From Niabella agricola (lineage in GTDB: Bacteria; Bacteroidota; Bacteroidia; Chitinophagales; Chitinophagaceae), in the NCBI RefSeq assembly GCF_021538615.1, contig NZ_JAJHIZ010000003.1, positions 496,001-560,000 on the forward strand: 64,000 nucleotides of DNA. Reading direction: 5' to 3'. The notes under the pieces were generated by a model, which saw nothing but the letters and a program-made list of their open reading frames with translations, made no database searches and was not told the DNA's origin. A program made the position numbers and the translations under genes. This document shows, piece by piece, positions 27,884 to 36,584 of the stretch; position 1 is the stretch's first letter; the number at the start of each line of letters is the position of its first letter.

Positions 27884-28186
27884 TAAACTGTTTTTAAAAA
27901 AATCTAAAAATCGTTAGTGAAAAAATAAACAATCATTTAATAGCTATAAAAGTATTGCTTTAAATTTAAATTACCTGTTATTTTTTTTACAATTACACAA
28001 ACGGTATTGTGTGTTTAATACATATCTGATTTTGTTTCTTTTTTTTAGATTTTTTTCAATAAAAAGCAGGCGTATGAACCCGCCCTGTATGGCACCGCAG
28101 CCATGAGCACCCTCCTTTAAAATTTTGGAGTTTTTCCAACAAAACAATTTCTAAAGGGTGATTGTCCATATTTAAAAATCGTCTTA

Positions 28187-28516
28187 GCCGGCAATCCCGG
28201 TATCTTTTATGAGCGTCTGGTTCGGGCAATATCCGTTTGGGCGTTTTATATCGATTGCCGGCGGTGTCACTGTCAACCGGGTCTTGATGTCCGGCCGGGC
28301 GGCGTGGACCGGCCGTCTGTTTTATACGCGGTTTATCCATCCGGATTCCATTCGCCATTTGCCGGATGCGGCCCTGTTACCCGTACGTGGACCAAATCAG
28401 GATGAACCCGACTGAAAATCAGCGGAAAAGTTACCCGCCCGCAGATCCGCCAAAATGTGAATCTTTTTTCTGTGAACAAAAAAAAATTCACAGAAAAAAG
28501 GTTCACAATTTTTTTT
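28187..28516 (+). ncRNA. Candidate structured non-coding RNA with own terminator
   Basis: No convincing gene lies between the divergent GMC gene and clpS, yet this stretch holds a series of perfect inverted repeats: ten bases at 28187-28196 with 28253-28262, seven at 28292-28298 with 28309-28315, and seven at 28338-28344 with 28362-28368. They are followed by a 21-base hairpin and T-run at 28456-28516, oriented for a plus-strand transcript. Both neighbouring genes point away, so the terminator has no annotated client. It does not show recognisable motifs of tmRNA, RNase P RNA or SRP RNA. The 5' end is unknown. It could also be a degenerate repeat. Confidence 0.4.
28456..28516 (+). terminator. 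Strong orphan rho-independent terminator
   Basis: A 21-base inverted repeat (28456-28476 with 28487-28507), with its single mismatch forming a G-U pair in RNA, has a ten-base A-rich loop and is followed by eight T residues at 28509-28516. The arms have the pattern TGTGAA.CTTTTTTCTGTGAA. The opposite strand has only four Ts, so the plus strand is preferred. Confidence 0.8.
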
Positions 28517-28562
28517 ACAACTACCAGAAGCGCTGCCAGAGAGTGATTTATCCGGAATGATT

Positions 28563-28570
28563 TATCTTTG
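28563..28570 (+). promoter_or_regulatory. -7 box four bases before clpS
   Basis: TATCTTTG is a perfect TAnnTTTG, separated from the ATG at 28575 by TATC. This spacing again puts the expected transcription start on the start codon. Confidence 0.55.
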
Positions 28571-28574
28571 TATC

Positions 28575-28877
28575 ATGAGTTTAGCCGGTACCAATCCGTT
28601 TACAAAAACAGAGGTCGAAACCGATGTGCTCACGGCTGAGGCCAGCTCCTGGCAACTGATCGTGTGGAACGATGATGTAAACACATTCGAATGGGTAATT
28701 GAAACCCTGATGGAGGTTTGCGGGCATAGTTATGAGCAGGCCGAACAATGTTCCTACCTTATTCATTTCAAAGGTAAATACGCTGTTAAAGAAGGACAGT
28801 ACGAAGATCTTGAACCGATGTGCAACGCCATCCTCGACCGGGGGATTTCCGCTACGATCGAAGAACTGGTTTCCTAA
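28575..28877 (+). CDS. clpS: ClpS, N-end rule adaptor for ClpAP/ClpCP
   Basis: From the ATG at 28575 the protein has 100 residues. The core WQLIVWNDDVNTFEWVIETL contains the NDD-N-T pocket that binds N-terminal hydrophobic residues, and GHSYEQAEQCSYLIHFKGKYAVKEG is the usual second half. ClpS delivers N-degron substrates to the Clp protease. An upstream in-frame ATG at 28557 would overlap the -7 box and is rejected. The aat gene follows 23 bases downstream, giving an N-end rule pair. Confidence 0.95.
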   Translation: MSLAGTNPFTKTEVETDVLTAEASSWQLIVWNDDVNTFEWVIETLMEVCGHSYEQAEQCSYLIHFKGKYAVKEGQYEDLEPMCNAILDRGISATIEELVS

Positions 28878-28900
28878 TCAACACCTCCTATTTCTGTTTC

Positions 28901-29554
28901 ATGGCTATTTTTGCGTTGTCAGACGAACTGTATTTTCCGCCGGTACACCTGGCTGAAAAGGACGGATTACTGGCGATGGGCGGCGACCTTAGCTCCGAAC
29001 GGTTACTGCTGGCCTATGCCAACGGCATTTTTCCCTGGTATGAAACGCCTCCCATTCTCTGGTGGTGCCCCGATCCGCGTTTTGTGTTGTTTCCCGATGA
29101 ATTCAGGCGCAGTAAAACGGTACGGTCGCTGATCCATAAAAACGCATTTCAGTTTACAATAAACAAGGCATTTGAAGCCGTAATCCGTCACTGCCAGCAG
29201 GTAAAGCGCAGCAACCAGGAAGGCACCTGGATTACCGAAGAGGTGGTGGCTGCATACCATGCGCTGCATTTACAGGGATATGCGCATAGCGCCGAAGTAT
29301 GGAAGGAAGGAGCATTGGTAGGCGGCCTCTATGGTATCCGGCTGGGCCGGGTATTTTTTGGAGAAAGCATGTTCAGTCTTGTCAGCAATGCCTCCCGCTA
29401 TGCATTTACCCGATATGTAGCGCATCTGCAAGACGAACAGGTGGCACTGATCGACTGCCAGGTATATTCGGAATACCTCGAAAGCATGGGGGCCCGTATG
29501 ATTGAAGGGGAAAAATTTGCTACACTCCTGAAACAATATATTCCTGCACGGTAA
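28901..29554 (+). CDS. aat: Leucyl/phenylalanyl-tRNA-protein transferase
   Basis: From the ATG at 28901 the protein has 217 residues with all Aat landmarks: YANGIFPWYE, WWCPDPRFVLFP, GTWITEEVVAAYHALH, AHSAEVW and GRVFFGESMFS. It transfers Leu or Phe from tRNA to N-terminal Lys/Arg of proteins, creating substrates for ClpS. A GTG at 28820 would extend it into clpS with 27 unrelated residues, so it is rejected. The gene directly follows clpS, consistent with a functional N-end rule operon. Confidence 0.95.
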   Translation: MAIFALSDELYFPPVHLAEKDGLLAMGGDLSSERLLLAYANGIFPWYETPPILWWCPDPRFVLFPDEFRRSKTVRSLIHKNAFQFTINKAFEAVIRHCQQVKRSNQEGTWITEEVVAAYHALHLQGYAHSAEVWKEGALVGGLYGIRLGRVFFGESMFSLVSNASRYAFTRYVAHLQDEQVALIDCQVYSEYLESMGARMIEGEKFATLLKQYIPAR

Positions 29555-29888
29555 TTCGAATTTGAAGATGTGGCAATGTGAGATTGGTATAGCCTATTTA
29601 AGGAACCTGTTTTTAGCTGTCAGTCGTCAATTGATCTGTTCGCGATGATCTGGCAATCAACAGTCAGCTATCAGAACAAAAGTCCATCAAGCCTACAAAC
29701 GGATCTACCGGGAACCTTTCCCCTCCGGGGAATGTAAAATAAACAATAAGGAATATTAAATATAAAAGTAGCGATTCCGTTCCTGCTCCATAATCTCATC
29801 TCAGCAGAAGACCATCTGCAAATTGAGCGTTTCACATCAGGCAATAACCCAACCTGAAACCTTAAACATTAAACCTGGAATATGACTT
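29555..29888. repeat. Spacer made of dispersed intergenic repeat blocks
   Basis: No gene is seen. The spacer holds a GAATTTGAAGATGTGGC block near 29557, ATCAGC/GTCAG units at 29614-29676, an AAACGGATCTACC block near 29697, a GGAATATTAAATATAAAAGT block near 29750, TTCCTGCTC near 29781 and AACCTTAAACATTAAACC at 29858-29875. Most of these recur, in changed order, at 2346-2634 and 30687-30772. Confidence 0.55.
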
Positions 29889-30620
29889 TTAAAACCGGGT
29901 ACCGATATAATGTGGCAACATTTCCCTCCAGGTAGGCCAGTCGTGCTTATAATTTTCGCCCCAGTTATCAAATTCATAGTAGATCCCTTTATCATAAAGG
30001 ATCTTTGCAAATTCACCTCCGGCTCTGGGATCTTCATAAGCACCTGCTCCCGTCAGAATATGAATATGCGGGCTTTTCCGGATCTGTTCCAGTATTTCGT
30101 GATCCGTGAGGTTGGGCATATAATGCCAGGGACTGTTGTAATATACCGTATCATTGATAAACCCCTCGGAATAATAGGTAAGATCATATACGCCGCTCAT
30201 TGCGATAACGCCTGCCAGCAAGTCCGGACGTTTTAGAAACAGGTTCATGCTGTGCAGGGCTCCAAAGGAAGCGCCGCTGATGAATACCGGCGTATCCGCA
30301 CCCGATGCCATTTTTATATACGGGAGCACTTCATGGTATACATATGCATTCCACTGCTCGTGCCGTTGTGCTTTGTCCCAATTGTTCATGTTTTTGTTCA
30401 GCCAGCTTTCATTATTCACACTATCAATAGAGTATATCTTTAATTTACCCTCATTGATAAATGGTGCGAGGCTGTCGATCAGCTGAAAACGCTCATACTC
30501 CAGGTAATCTGCCCCGGCTGTAGGCACCAGCAGCAATACGGTGCCAAAATGACCATAAGAAACGACCGGCATCTCCTTTTGCAGGGATGGGCTGAACCAG
30601 GAATTGATTTGCTTATTCAT
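29889..30620 (-). CDS. Esterase-D-like alpha/beta hydrolase
   Basis: The protein has 243 residues with no signal peptide. The nucleophile elbow is FISGASFGALHSMN (Ser in GASFG) and the catalytic His is likely in WGENYKHDWPTWREMLPHYI. The overall layout (VYHEVLPYI, then GVIAMSGVYDLTYY) is that of the putative esterase / enterochelin esterase-like family (PF00756). Substrate unknown. It has no close neighbours on its strand; the sialate O-acetylesterase upstream ends outside it and its 3' side is a repeat spacer. Confidence 0.82.
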   Translation of the reverse strand: MNKQINSWFSPSLQKEMPVVSYGHFGTVLLLVPTAGADYLEYERFQLIDSLAPFINEGKLKIYSIDSVNNESWLNKNMNNWDKAQRHEQWNAYVYHEVLPYIKMASGADTPVFISGASFGALHSMNLFLKRPDLLAGVIAMSGVYDLTYYSEGFINDTVYYNSPWHYMPNLTDHEILEQIRKSPHIHILTGAGAYEDPRAGGEFAKILYDKGIYYEFDNWGENYKHDWPTWREMLPHYIGTRF

Positions 30621-30686
30621 AAACCAGATTTTAAATCTCTATACAAAATAAGCATTTTTTGTTATATAATGAGATTGCGCCGGGCT

Positions 30687-30775
30687 TTCAGTTGTTAGTA
30701 TTCAGTTATCAGTCACAGTTTTCAGTTGTTCACCAAGCATAAAAGCGGATCCAACGTGAAACATTAAACCTGAAA
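30687..30775. repeat. ATCAG-type and AAACATTAAACC-type repeat units
   Basis: The spacer contains CAGTTGTTAGTATTCAGTT-like ATCAG units at 30687-30730, an AAAGCGGATCCAACG block near 30741 and GTGAAACATTAAACCTG at 30756-30772, the same three modules and order as part of 29614-29877 and 2560-2634. Confidence 0.5.
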
Positions 30776-30824
30776 AAGGCGCTTAGCCGGCTTCAACCGG
30801 AAACGCTGCATCCTAAACCAGCAA

Positions 30825-32807
30825 TCATTTCACCCCTTTTGTAATTCCGTTCCACTGGTCTGTACGGAACGGTGAAGCCGGTAGCCCTGCCGCATTCACC
30901 AGATTGGCATCCGGGTTATCGGCCCAGGCATAACGCACTGCTACCGGTTGTTTCACCTCCGGAGCCTTTACCGTTATGGTGGATCCATTGATGGCGGCAT
31001 CTGCCCAGTAAAATTTCTGGTCTGCTCCGGCAATAGCAAATCCCATGAGCTTACCCTGCCCCGCCTTCATTCCTGCAGCATGATCAAAGGTCAGCACGAT
31101 CCTGTCGCCCGTTATCTTTTGTGTTTTGTAACGCGGTCCGGAGTATTCGATGTTCTTTTTATAATCCCTGTTCAGTGCGATCAATGCCAGCCGGCGTCCT
31201 ACCTCCTGCTTATTTTTCGGATGAATATCCTTTGCATCACCGATATCAATAATGGTAGCCATACCCGTATTGGAAACCTGTGTGGTCATTAATTGCGCCT
31301 CCCGCAGCTCGGCCCATGCAGAAGCCCCCGGCTGATCTGCACGTTTCATAAAGTTGGCTAATTGTACAAAATAGAACGGGAAGTTGCCGGATGCAAATTT
31401 CGACCGCCAGTCTTTGATCATTGCCGGGAACAATGTCCGGTATTGATAGGCCCTTCCGGCATTCGATTCGCCCTGGTACCAGATAGCTCCTTTAATGGTA
31501 TAATCAATGATCGGGTTGATCATTGCATTATAAAGCACGGTCGGCCGGTTGGGATTATTGGGATTTTGCGGCGCCGGAGGCAGGTCTTTCAATACATAAG
31601 GCACTTTATACAACCAGTTTCCGGGCAGTTCGATCCGCTGCCCTGCCCCATTCCGGATGAAAAGCTGTGCCGGGGTTCCATAAATACCACCGGCATTGCT
31701 GTTATCGGTTACCCGCACCGTAAGGTCGTTGGCTCCCTTCTTTATCAATCGCGCCGGTATGGTATATACCCGTTCCTTATTCCATCCGTTGGTGGCGCCG
31801 ATCTGCTCACCGTTGAACCAGGTAATATCATCATCATCAACAGGCCCCAGATTCAGTGTCAGATCTTCTGCCGGCCAGTTTTCAGGAATGGACAAACGGC
31901 GTTTGAACCAGATCACGCCGTCAAATCCGGGCAACCCGTTCTCTTCCACGAGGCCCGGCACCGGCATCGTTTTCCAGTCTGCCGTATTCAGATCTGCTGC
32001 AGCCCAGATCGCTTTTCCGTTCGCCATTCCTTTGTCGGCAGCCAGCCGTTGCTGGTTCCAGTCGGCGAACACTTGTTCAAAGGTCTTTGGATCTACATTG
32101 GGTGTTGCTTTTATTTTCTGCGCCGCAGCGGCAAAATCCGGCAATTGCTGCAGGGTTTCATAGCTGGTCCAGGCCTCTGCAATTGTGCCACCCCAGGAAC
32201 TGTGGATGAGCCCGATGGGGATCTTCGTTTTTTCATAAATCTCCCGGGCAAAAAAATAAGCCACAGAAGAAAACTCCGCCACGGTTGCGGGCGTGCACAC
32301 ATCCCATCCGCTATTGCGTACCGTTAACAATGTCTGAGGTTGGTTTGCGGTAACATGCGTGGCCTGCAATAACCGGATCGATGGATAACCGGCCCTGGCA
32401 ATCTCTGCCTCGTAATTTAAAATTTTTCCCCAGCCGGCCAGCGGCATTTCCATATTCGACTGACCGGAACACAACCATACATCGCCGATCAGCACATTTT
32501 CCAATGTGACCGTATTGTCTTCCGTAATACGGATCGTATAAGGACCACCAAAAGAGGGTGTGTTCACCCGGATCTTCCAGTTGCCAGAAGCGTCGGCTTT
32601 CGCCTGATAGGTCCTTTTGTTCCATGAAGTTTGAACTGTTACTGTTTTACCGGCGCCCGCAGTGCCCCATATGGCCGGTGTTGCCTTTTGCTGCAATACC
32701 ATATTATTGCTGATCACAGCCGGCAGGTTTATTTCGGCAAATACGGGTGTTGAAAAACCAATCCTCAGGGCAAGGCATAATAATGCTACAAAACGGCAAG
32801 ATTTCAT
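30825..32807 (-). CDS. Sialate O-acetylesterase, secreted
   Basis: From the ATG at 32807 the protein has 660 residues with a signal peptide (MKSCRFVALLCLALRIGFST, then PVFA). The SGNH catalytic Ser is in DVWLCSGQSNMEMP, with LIHSSWGGTIAEAWTS as a second block, WYQGESNAG as a third and IGDAKDIHPKNKQEVG carrying the Asp/His pair. This family removes O-acetyl groups from sialic acids, or more broadly from sugars in glycans. A jelly-roll-like insertion (LTLNLGPVDDDDITWFNGEQ) is typical. It is the last gene of the minus-strand PUL block. Confidence 0.9.
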   Translation of the reverse strand: MKSCRFVALLCLALRIGFSTPVFAEINLPAVISNNMVLQQKATPAIWGTAGAGKTVTVQTSWNKRTYQAKADASGNWKIRVNTPSFGGPYTIRITEDNTVTLENVLIGDVWLCSGQSNMEMPLAGWGKILNYEAEIARAGYPSIRLLQATHVTANQPQTLLTVRNSGWDVCTPATVAEFSSVAYFFAREIYEKTKIPIGLIHSSWGGTIAEAWTSYETLQQLPDFAAAAQKIKATPNVDPKTFEQVFADWNQQRLAADKGMANGKAIWAAADLNTADWKTMPVPGLVEENGLPGFDGVIWFKRRLSIPENWPAEDLTLNLGPVDDDDITWFNGEQIGATNGWNKERVYTIPARLIKKGANDLTVRVTDNSNAGGIYGTPAQLFIRNGAGQRIELPGNWLYKVPYVLKDLPPAPQNPNNPNRPTVLYNAMINPIIDYTIKGAIWYQGESNAGRAYQYRTLFPAMIKDWRSKFASGNFPFYFVQLANFMKRADQPGASAWAELREAQLMTTQVSNTGMATIIDIGDAKDIHPKNKQEVGRRLALIALNRDYKKNIEYSGPRYKTQKITGDRIVLTFDHAAGMKAGQGKLMGFAIAGADQKFYWADAAINGSTITVKAPEVKQPVAVRYAWADNPDANLVNAAGLPASPFRTDQWNGITKGVK

Positions 32808-33133
32808 CTGTTTAATTTTTATTTTTAAATGACCGGCAGCAATCCGAAAAACATTACCACCACGGGGCGGCAGGAAACGCAATCACTTTTGAGGGCACTA
32901 AAATAAGCATATTCTGCGGACGGAACAAGCAGGGCTTTGTTTCATATAACCGCACAGGAAGTACAGACCGTTCTGATTGCCGAAAACTAAAAGCTGTTGG
33001 TCTGGCGCCCGGTCTAAACGCAAGGGATCCGCAACAAGGGATGACCGAATAATCCCCCAATCTTGAAACACCATCCCGAAGGAATGACCGCAACTGAACT
33101 GATAACTGATCGCCGAAAACTAAAAGCTGGTGC
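32808..33133. other. Spacer with duplicated 18-base element
   Basis: No gene is seen between the DUF4855 gene and the esterase. The element GCCGAAAACTAAAAGCTG occurs twice, at 32979-32996 and 33112-33129, with ATCAG-type units around the second copy. Read on the minus strand it resembles the AGCTTTTAG..CAGTTATCAG repeats seen in other spacers. A minus-strand promoter for the esterase gene should be here but no perfect box was found. Confidence 0.45.
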
Positions 33134-34216
33134 TCAATGCCCAGCCCGTTGTTTGTAATCCAAATCGGCTTTCCGCTGACGCCCGGCAATAATCGTCGCA
33201 AGTTTTTGATACAATGCCTGCATCCGGGGATCGCTGTGCCCAGCCAGCTTCATCATTCCGTCGCCCCCTTCATAATATGCCATCGCTACTTCATCAAGAA
33301 CGCCTTTTTTTTGAAACCCGTCGATATACGCCAACAACCGTCGCTCAAAACCGGGTTGCGTCACGCGCATATCAAATTCCAGCTCCATCCCCATGCCGTG
33401 TTGCTTTGCAAAATCACAGGCTTCATCAATACGGCTATCTGCTATTTTTTCGTCAAAGAAATGATTGGGCTGCTGATAGGCTGCGTCAAAACCGGCCTCT
33501 TTCCAGGCACCATGACCTTCTGCTTTCCAGTAAGGAATCCAGTAAAATTTCATTTTTTTTGAACGGATGTATGCAGCAATACGGGGTATTAACGCTTTTC
33601 CACCCGTGCTCTGCTCTGCCACCCAGTAAAAGCCGGCAAGCTCCAGTTCCTTCAGGCCGGCCTTGTGCCAGCGCTCCAGCGCGTTATCAATATACCATTT
33701 ACAAGCCTCGAAACGGTTTTCTTCATTATCGAAACTCAGCATTTTTCCATCCAATATCCCCCAGTCTTTTTGGTTATGGATCGGCTCCGGTAAGGTCAGC
33801 ACCACTTTTCGTTTACGAACGGGCTTAACTCCTTTTTTTGCTAGGTCCGCCAGCACATCATTTAATGCATGAATGGCTTTCCCTTTTTCAAAGTTCCGGT
33901 CCAGCAGCCAGGACCATTCTTCCTTTCCGGCATGTTCTTTCTCATAACCGATGGAATAGTCCTTCCCTTTTCCATTCTTAAACTCAATGAAGAGAAACCC
34001 GTCAAATAAAAAATCAGTCTTCTTTCCTCGTTGCCGGTACACATAGGGTGCTATCTGCTCAGCCGTCCAGTCCGGGCGGTGAACACCTCCCTGATAAATG
34101 AGGGCCAGATCTGCAATGTAGTCTGTTTTTGGGGAAGCCAGGGGCAGGTATTGTTGCGCATTTGTACATTTCAGCAGCAGCATAAATACCAGGGCAAGCA
34201 TTAATTTATTTGTCAT
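33134..34216 (-). CDS. DUF4855 protein, secreted (copy 1)
   Basis: This 360-residue protein has a signal peptide (about residues 1-20, ending NAQ) and a DUF4855 domain. Key blocks are ADLALIYQGGVHRPDWTAEQ, FDGFLFIEF, WSWLLDRNF, LTLPEPIHNQKDWGILDG, ELELAGFYWVAEQ, FYWIPYWKAEG and AYQQPNHFF, ending with MAYYEGGD. The pattern of acidic and aromatic residues at strand ends (FDGFLF, AGFYW, YWIPY, YYEGG) is that of a TIM-barrel hydrolase, but no activity is assigned. It is a paralogue of the lipoprotein at 38534-39649 in the same PUL. Confidence 0.8.
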   Translation of the reverse strand: MTNKLMLALVFMLLLKCTNAQQYLPLASPKTDYIADLALIYQGGVHRPDWTAEQIAPYVYRQRGKKTDFLFDGFLFIEFKNGKGKDYSIGYEKEHAGKEEWSWLLDRNFEKGKAIHALNDVLADLAKKGVKPVRKRKVVLTLPEPIHNQKDWGILDGKMLSFDNEENRFEACKWYIDNALERWHKAGLKELELAGFYWVAEQSTGGKALIPRIAAYIRSKKMKFYWIPYWKAEGHGAWKEAGFDAAYQQPNHFFDEKIADSRIDEACDFAKQHGMGMELEFDMRVTQPGFERRLLAYIDGFQKKGVLDEVAMAYYEGGDGMMKLAGHSDPRMQALYQKLATIIAGRQRKADLDYKQRAGH

Positions 34217-34400
34217 TTGTGTCGCGGGTTACTATTATTTTTTAAAATTAAGCGTTCAGATAAAAACCGGAAAAATAAACTTTTATACATTATCGTAACA
34301 ACAATACAATTTTTAATTTACCGGTGCAGCAATCAGCATTTCAGCCACAGTTCGAGCGCTTCCCGAAAACACCACCCGGTGGTTCATTAAGTGCAACTTA

Positions 34401-36553
34401 TCACAAACACGCTTGCAACCGGCTCCATAAAGCATTTCTTTCCTTACCGGAAAACCGGATGGGAGACGTATGACTACTGTCTGATGCCCAGCTTTTTTCA
34501 AACGTAAAAAAATCAGGCGGCGATACCGGTTCCCCATTCATTTCTTTTATACAATAATCCATAAAAAGCTCCCATCTCCGGTAATAAAAGGACCTTAACA
34601 ATCCACTCATCTCCCTGTTGGCATAATCATGCAGATCCGTTTCGGGGTCATTGCTTCCCCAATAGGTAATCAATGTTTTCGCATTCCATTCAAACAATGC
34701 TTTTTCTTTATGCGTGCGTCCCTGTTTACGCGCAGCATCCAGCCATTGATTCAAACTAAACGCTTTATGGAGGCTTAACAGCGAATCTTCCAGCAAAATC
34801 AAATGTAGAAACGCATCTGCATTTTTTTTGAACCGGTCAACATTTTTTTGCCGAAAGGATTGCTCCAGCGCGTTGTACAGCACATCCCCCTTATTTGAAA
34901 TGACCTGTCTTGAAAAATCGACGGCATCAATCAGCCAGTTTTCGTTTGTAAAATAATTGGCTCCGATAGACAGGAATTGTTTTACCCCATCCCTGAACAA
35001 AGCCGTATCATAGTTCCGTTTGCGGCTTCCCCAGGAAAGACACGTGCCCGATACCCCAGGCCGGCCGGGCACAAAATATGGCTTCGGGCAAACCATCCTC
35101 CCGGTTGGGAAAACTTTGGTAAGCCGTTTTTTAGCAGTATCTGCCAGGCCTGCCGAAGCGTATCATTACTGAGCCCGTACCGGCTTTGTATATAATGGGG
35201 GATCCAATCCTTTACCTGCGCTTTTTGATCCAGCCACGCCAGGGAAAGCATCCAATCATACACAACCGGATTATTGTGGATGCCTTCCGGCATGACCCCG
35301 ATACCCTTACAAAGAGACGCATACCGGCTGTTACGGATGCGGCTTATTTCATCAGAAAAATATTGTAGCTTGCCATATAAGCCGGATTTTTCACCAAAAT
35401 TATTGACGGTATTCCATATAAACGGAGTTCCGTTAAACCCTTTCGTTTTTTCCCAGTCATTCGCTTTTTCGCCCCCCAGTTGCAATACCAGCACCGAAGA
35501 TTTATCCAGGCCCTGTAATAATTCCGGCCGGGGATTTTCCTGCCAGCCCTGCAACAGCCAGCTACTGTTTGGATATGCTTGCTGCATGCAGGACTGAATG
35601 ATGTGGCCTGCCTGTGCAAGGTCAACGCCCTGCGTGCTGCCTCCCTCGTGAAACGGATCTCCGCCAAAAAAGCGCAGCTTTGTTCCGTATAACTTCTTTA
35701 TTTCCGTATAGTAGGCTTCTGCCATCTGCTTAAACAGCGGATCTTCCGGCAACAGAAAATCGGGGCGGTCAAAATTACCAGCCCATTTTCCCTGCTCCCG
35801 TATTGCTGCATCCGGAAAGTGTTTCTTTAAAGCACGGGGTACCATACCATAAAAACCCTGCAATACCGGTTCCATATCGAGTTCCCGCATCCGCACCAGT
35901 ATTTGTTTTTGTAATGCGGTACGCTGGTCGATCATTGGTTGCGTTACGGGTCCACCCCAGCCTTCCAGGTTCCCCATCAGCCACCAGGCTGTAAACCCCG
36001 GGCCGGGAATAAACGCTTTTATTTCCGGGTCTGAGAAACCGAACTTTTTCAGTGTATGCTGCCACACCGCCTCTGTACCGGTTGTAGCCAGCATGAGGTT
36101 TACACCATTTAGCGCCATCCAATCCAGCTCCCGCTCCCAATCAGCCCAGGAATAAAAGCTCATGGTATAGTTGAGGGTGCAATAATTTAATGCGTACCGG
36201 TATTTAAATGGCGATGTGACCCTGACTTTATTTTCTATCACCGGCAGTGGGTACACCGGTGCCAGGTTTGTACCGGTATGTGACATCGACCGGCGGCAGT
36301 AATATTTCAAATACCAGTTCACCCCCATGGCTGCACTGTTTGCATTATTGGCCCGGATGACCACCCGGCCATTCTCTGATGAAAGCTCAAATACATCCTG
36401 TGTATGGGCTCCCGGCACCTTTTTTAATACCAAATGCCGGCTTAGCCAGGGAACCCTTCGCTGTGCCAGTTGTTCCACCGCTTCAAAATCATTAGCTGCA
36501 GCATTCAAAGAGAAAATAAAGACCACTAAAAAGAGAACATATCGTTGCACCAT
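34401..36553 (-). pseudogene. Frameshifted alpha-N-acetylglucosaminidase (GH89)
   Basis: Two frames together make one GH89/NAGLU protein of about 700 residues. The first (start 36553, stop 34982) has a signal peptide, NAGLU_N and the catalytic TIM barrel with YALNYCTLNYTMSFYSW, WEREL(D)WMALNGVN, ELDMEPVLQGFYG, GGDPFHEGG and LLQGWQENPR. It is in frame through GYRARV near 35042. The conserved continuation SWGSRKRNYDTALF is in the second frame (stop 34401), which carries the helical C-terminal domain to FFTFEKSWASDSS. A single base is missing in the GTCTTTCC stretch near 35034-35041. GH89 removes terminal alpha-GlcNAc from glycans. Real decay or a homopolymer error are both possible. Confidence 0.82.
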
Positions 36554-36584
36554 GTTATTGTTTGAAAAAGATAGTTCCAGGGAA

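Noticed and set aside
28102..28117. AGGAGG-like ribosome site with ATG at 28104 on the minus strand (19 codons)
   Set aside because: Too short to support and the frame ends in AAAAAATC-stop without similarity.
28209..28415. 68-codon plus-strand frame MSVWFGQYPFG..., preceded by TATCTTTT
   Set aside because: No family match, the box is directly at the start codon without room for initiation, and it overlaps the proposed RNA stems. It cannot be excluded as a small gene but coding evidence is lacking.
28187..28516. Known RNA genes (tmRNA, RNase P RNA, SRP RNA) or a riboswitch
   Set aside because: None of the conserved motifs of these RNAs is visible and no metabolic gene follows directly in the right orientation.
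31362..32327. 321-codon plus-strand open frame
   Set aside because: It lies fully inside the sialate O-acetylesterase gene on the other strand and has no recognisable domain, so it is a shadow frame.
34313..34537. 74-codon minus-strand frame at the end of GH89
   Set aside because: It could suggest a second frameshift, but the 34401 frame already gives a family-like end (FFTFEKSW..), so the alternative frame is not needed.
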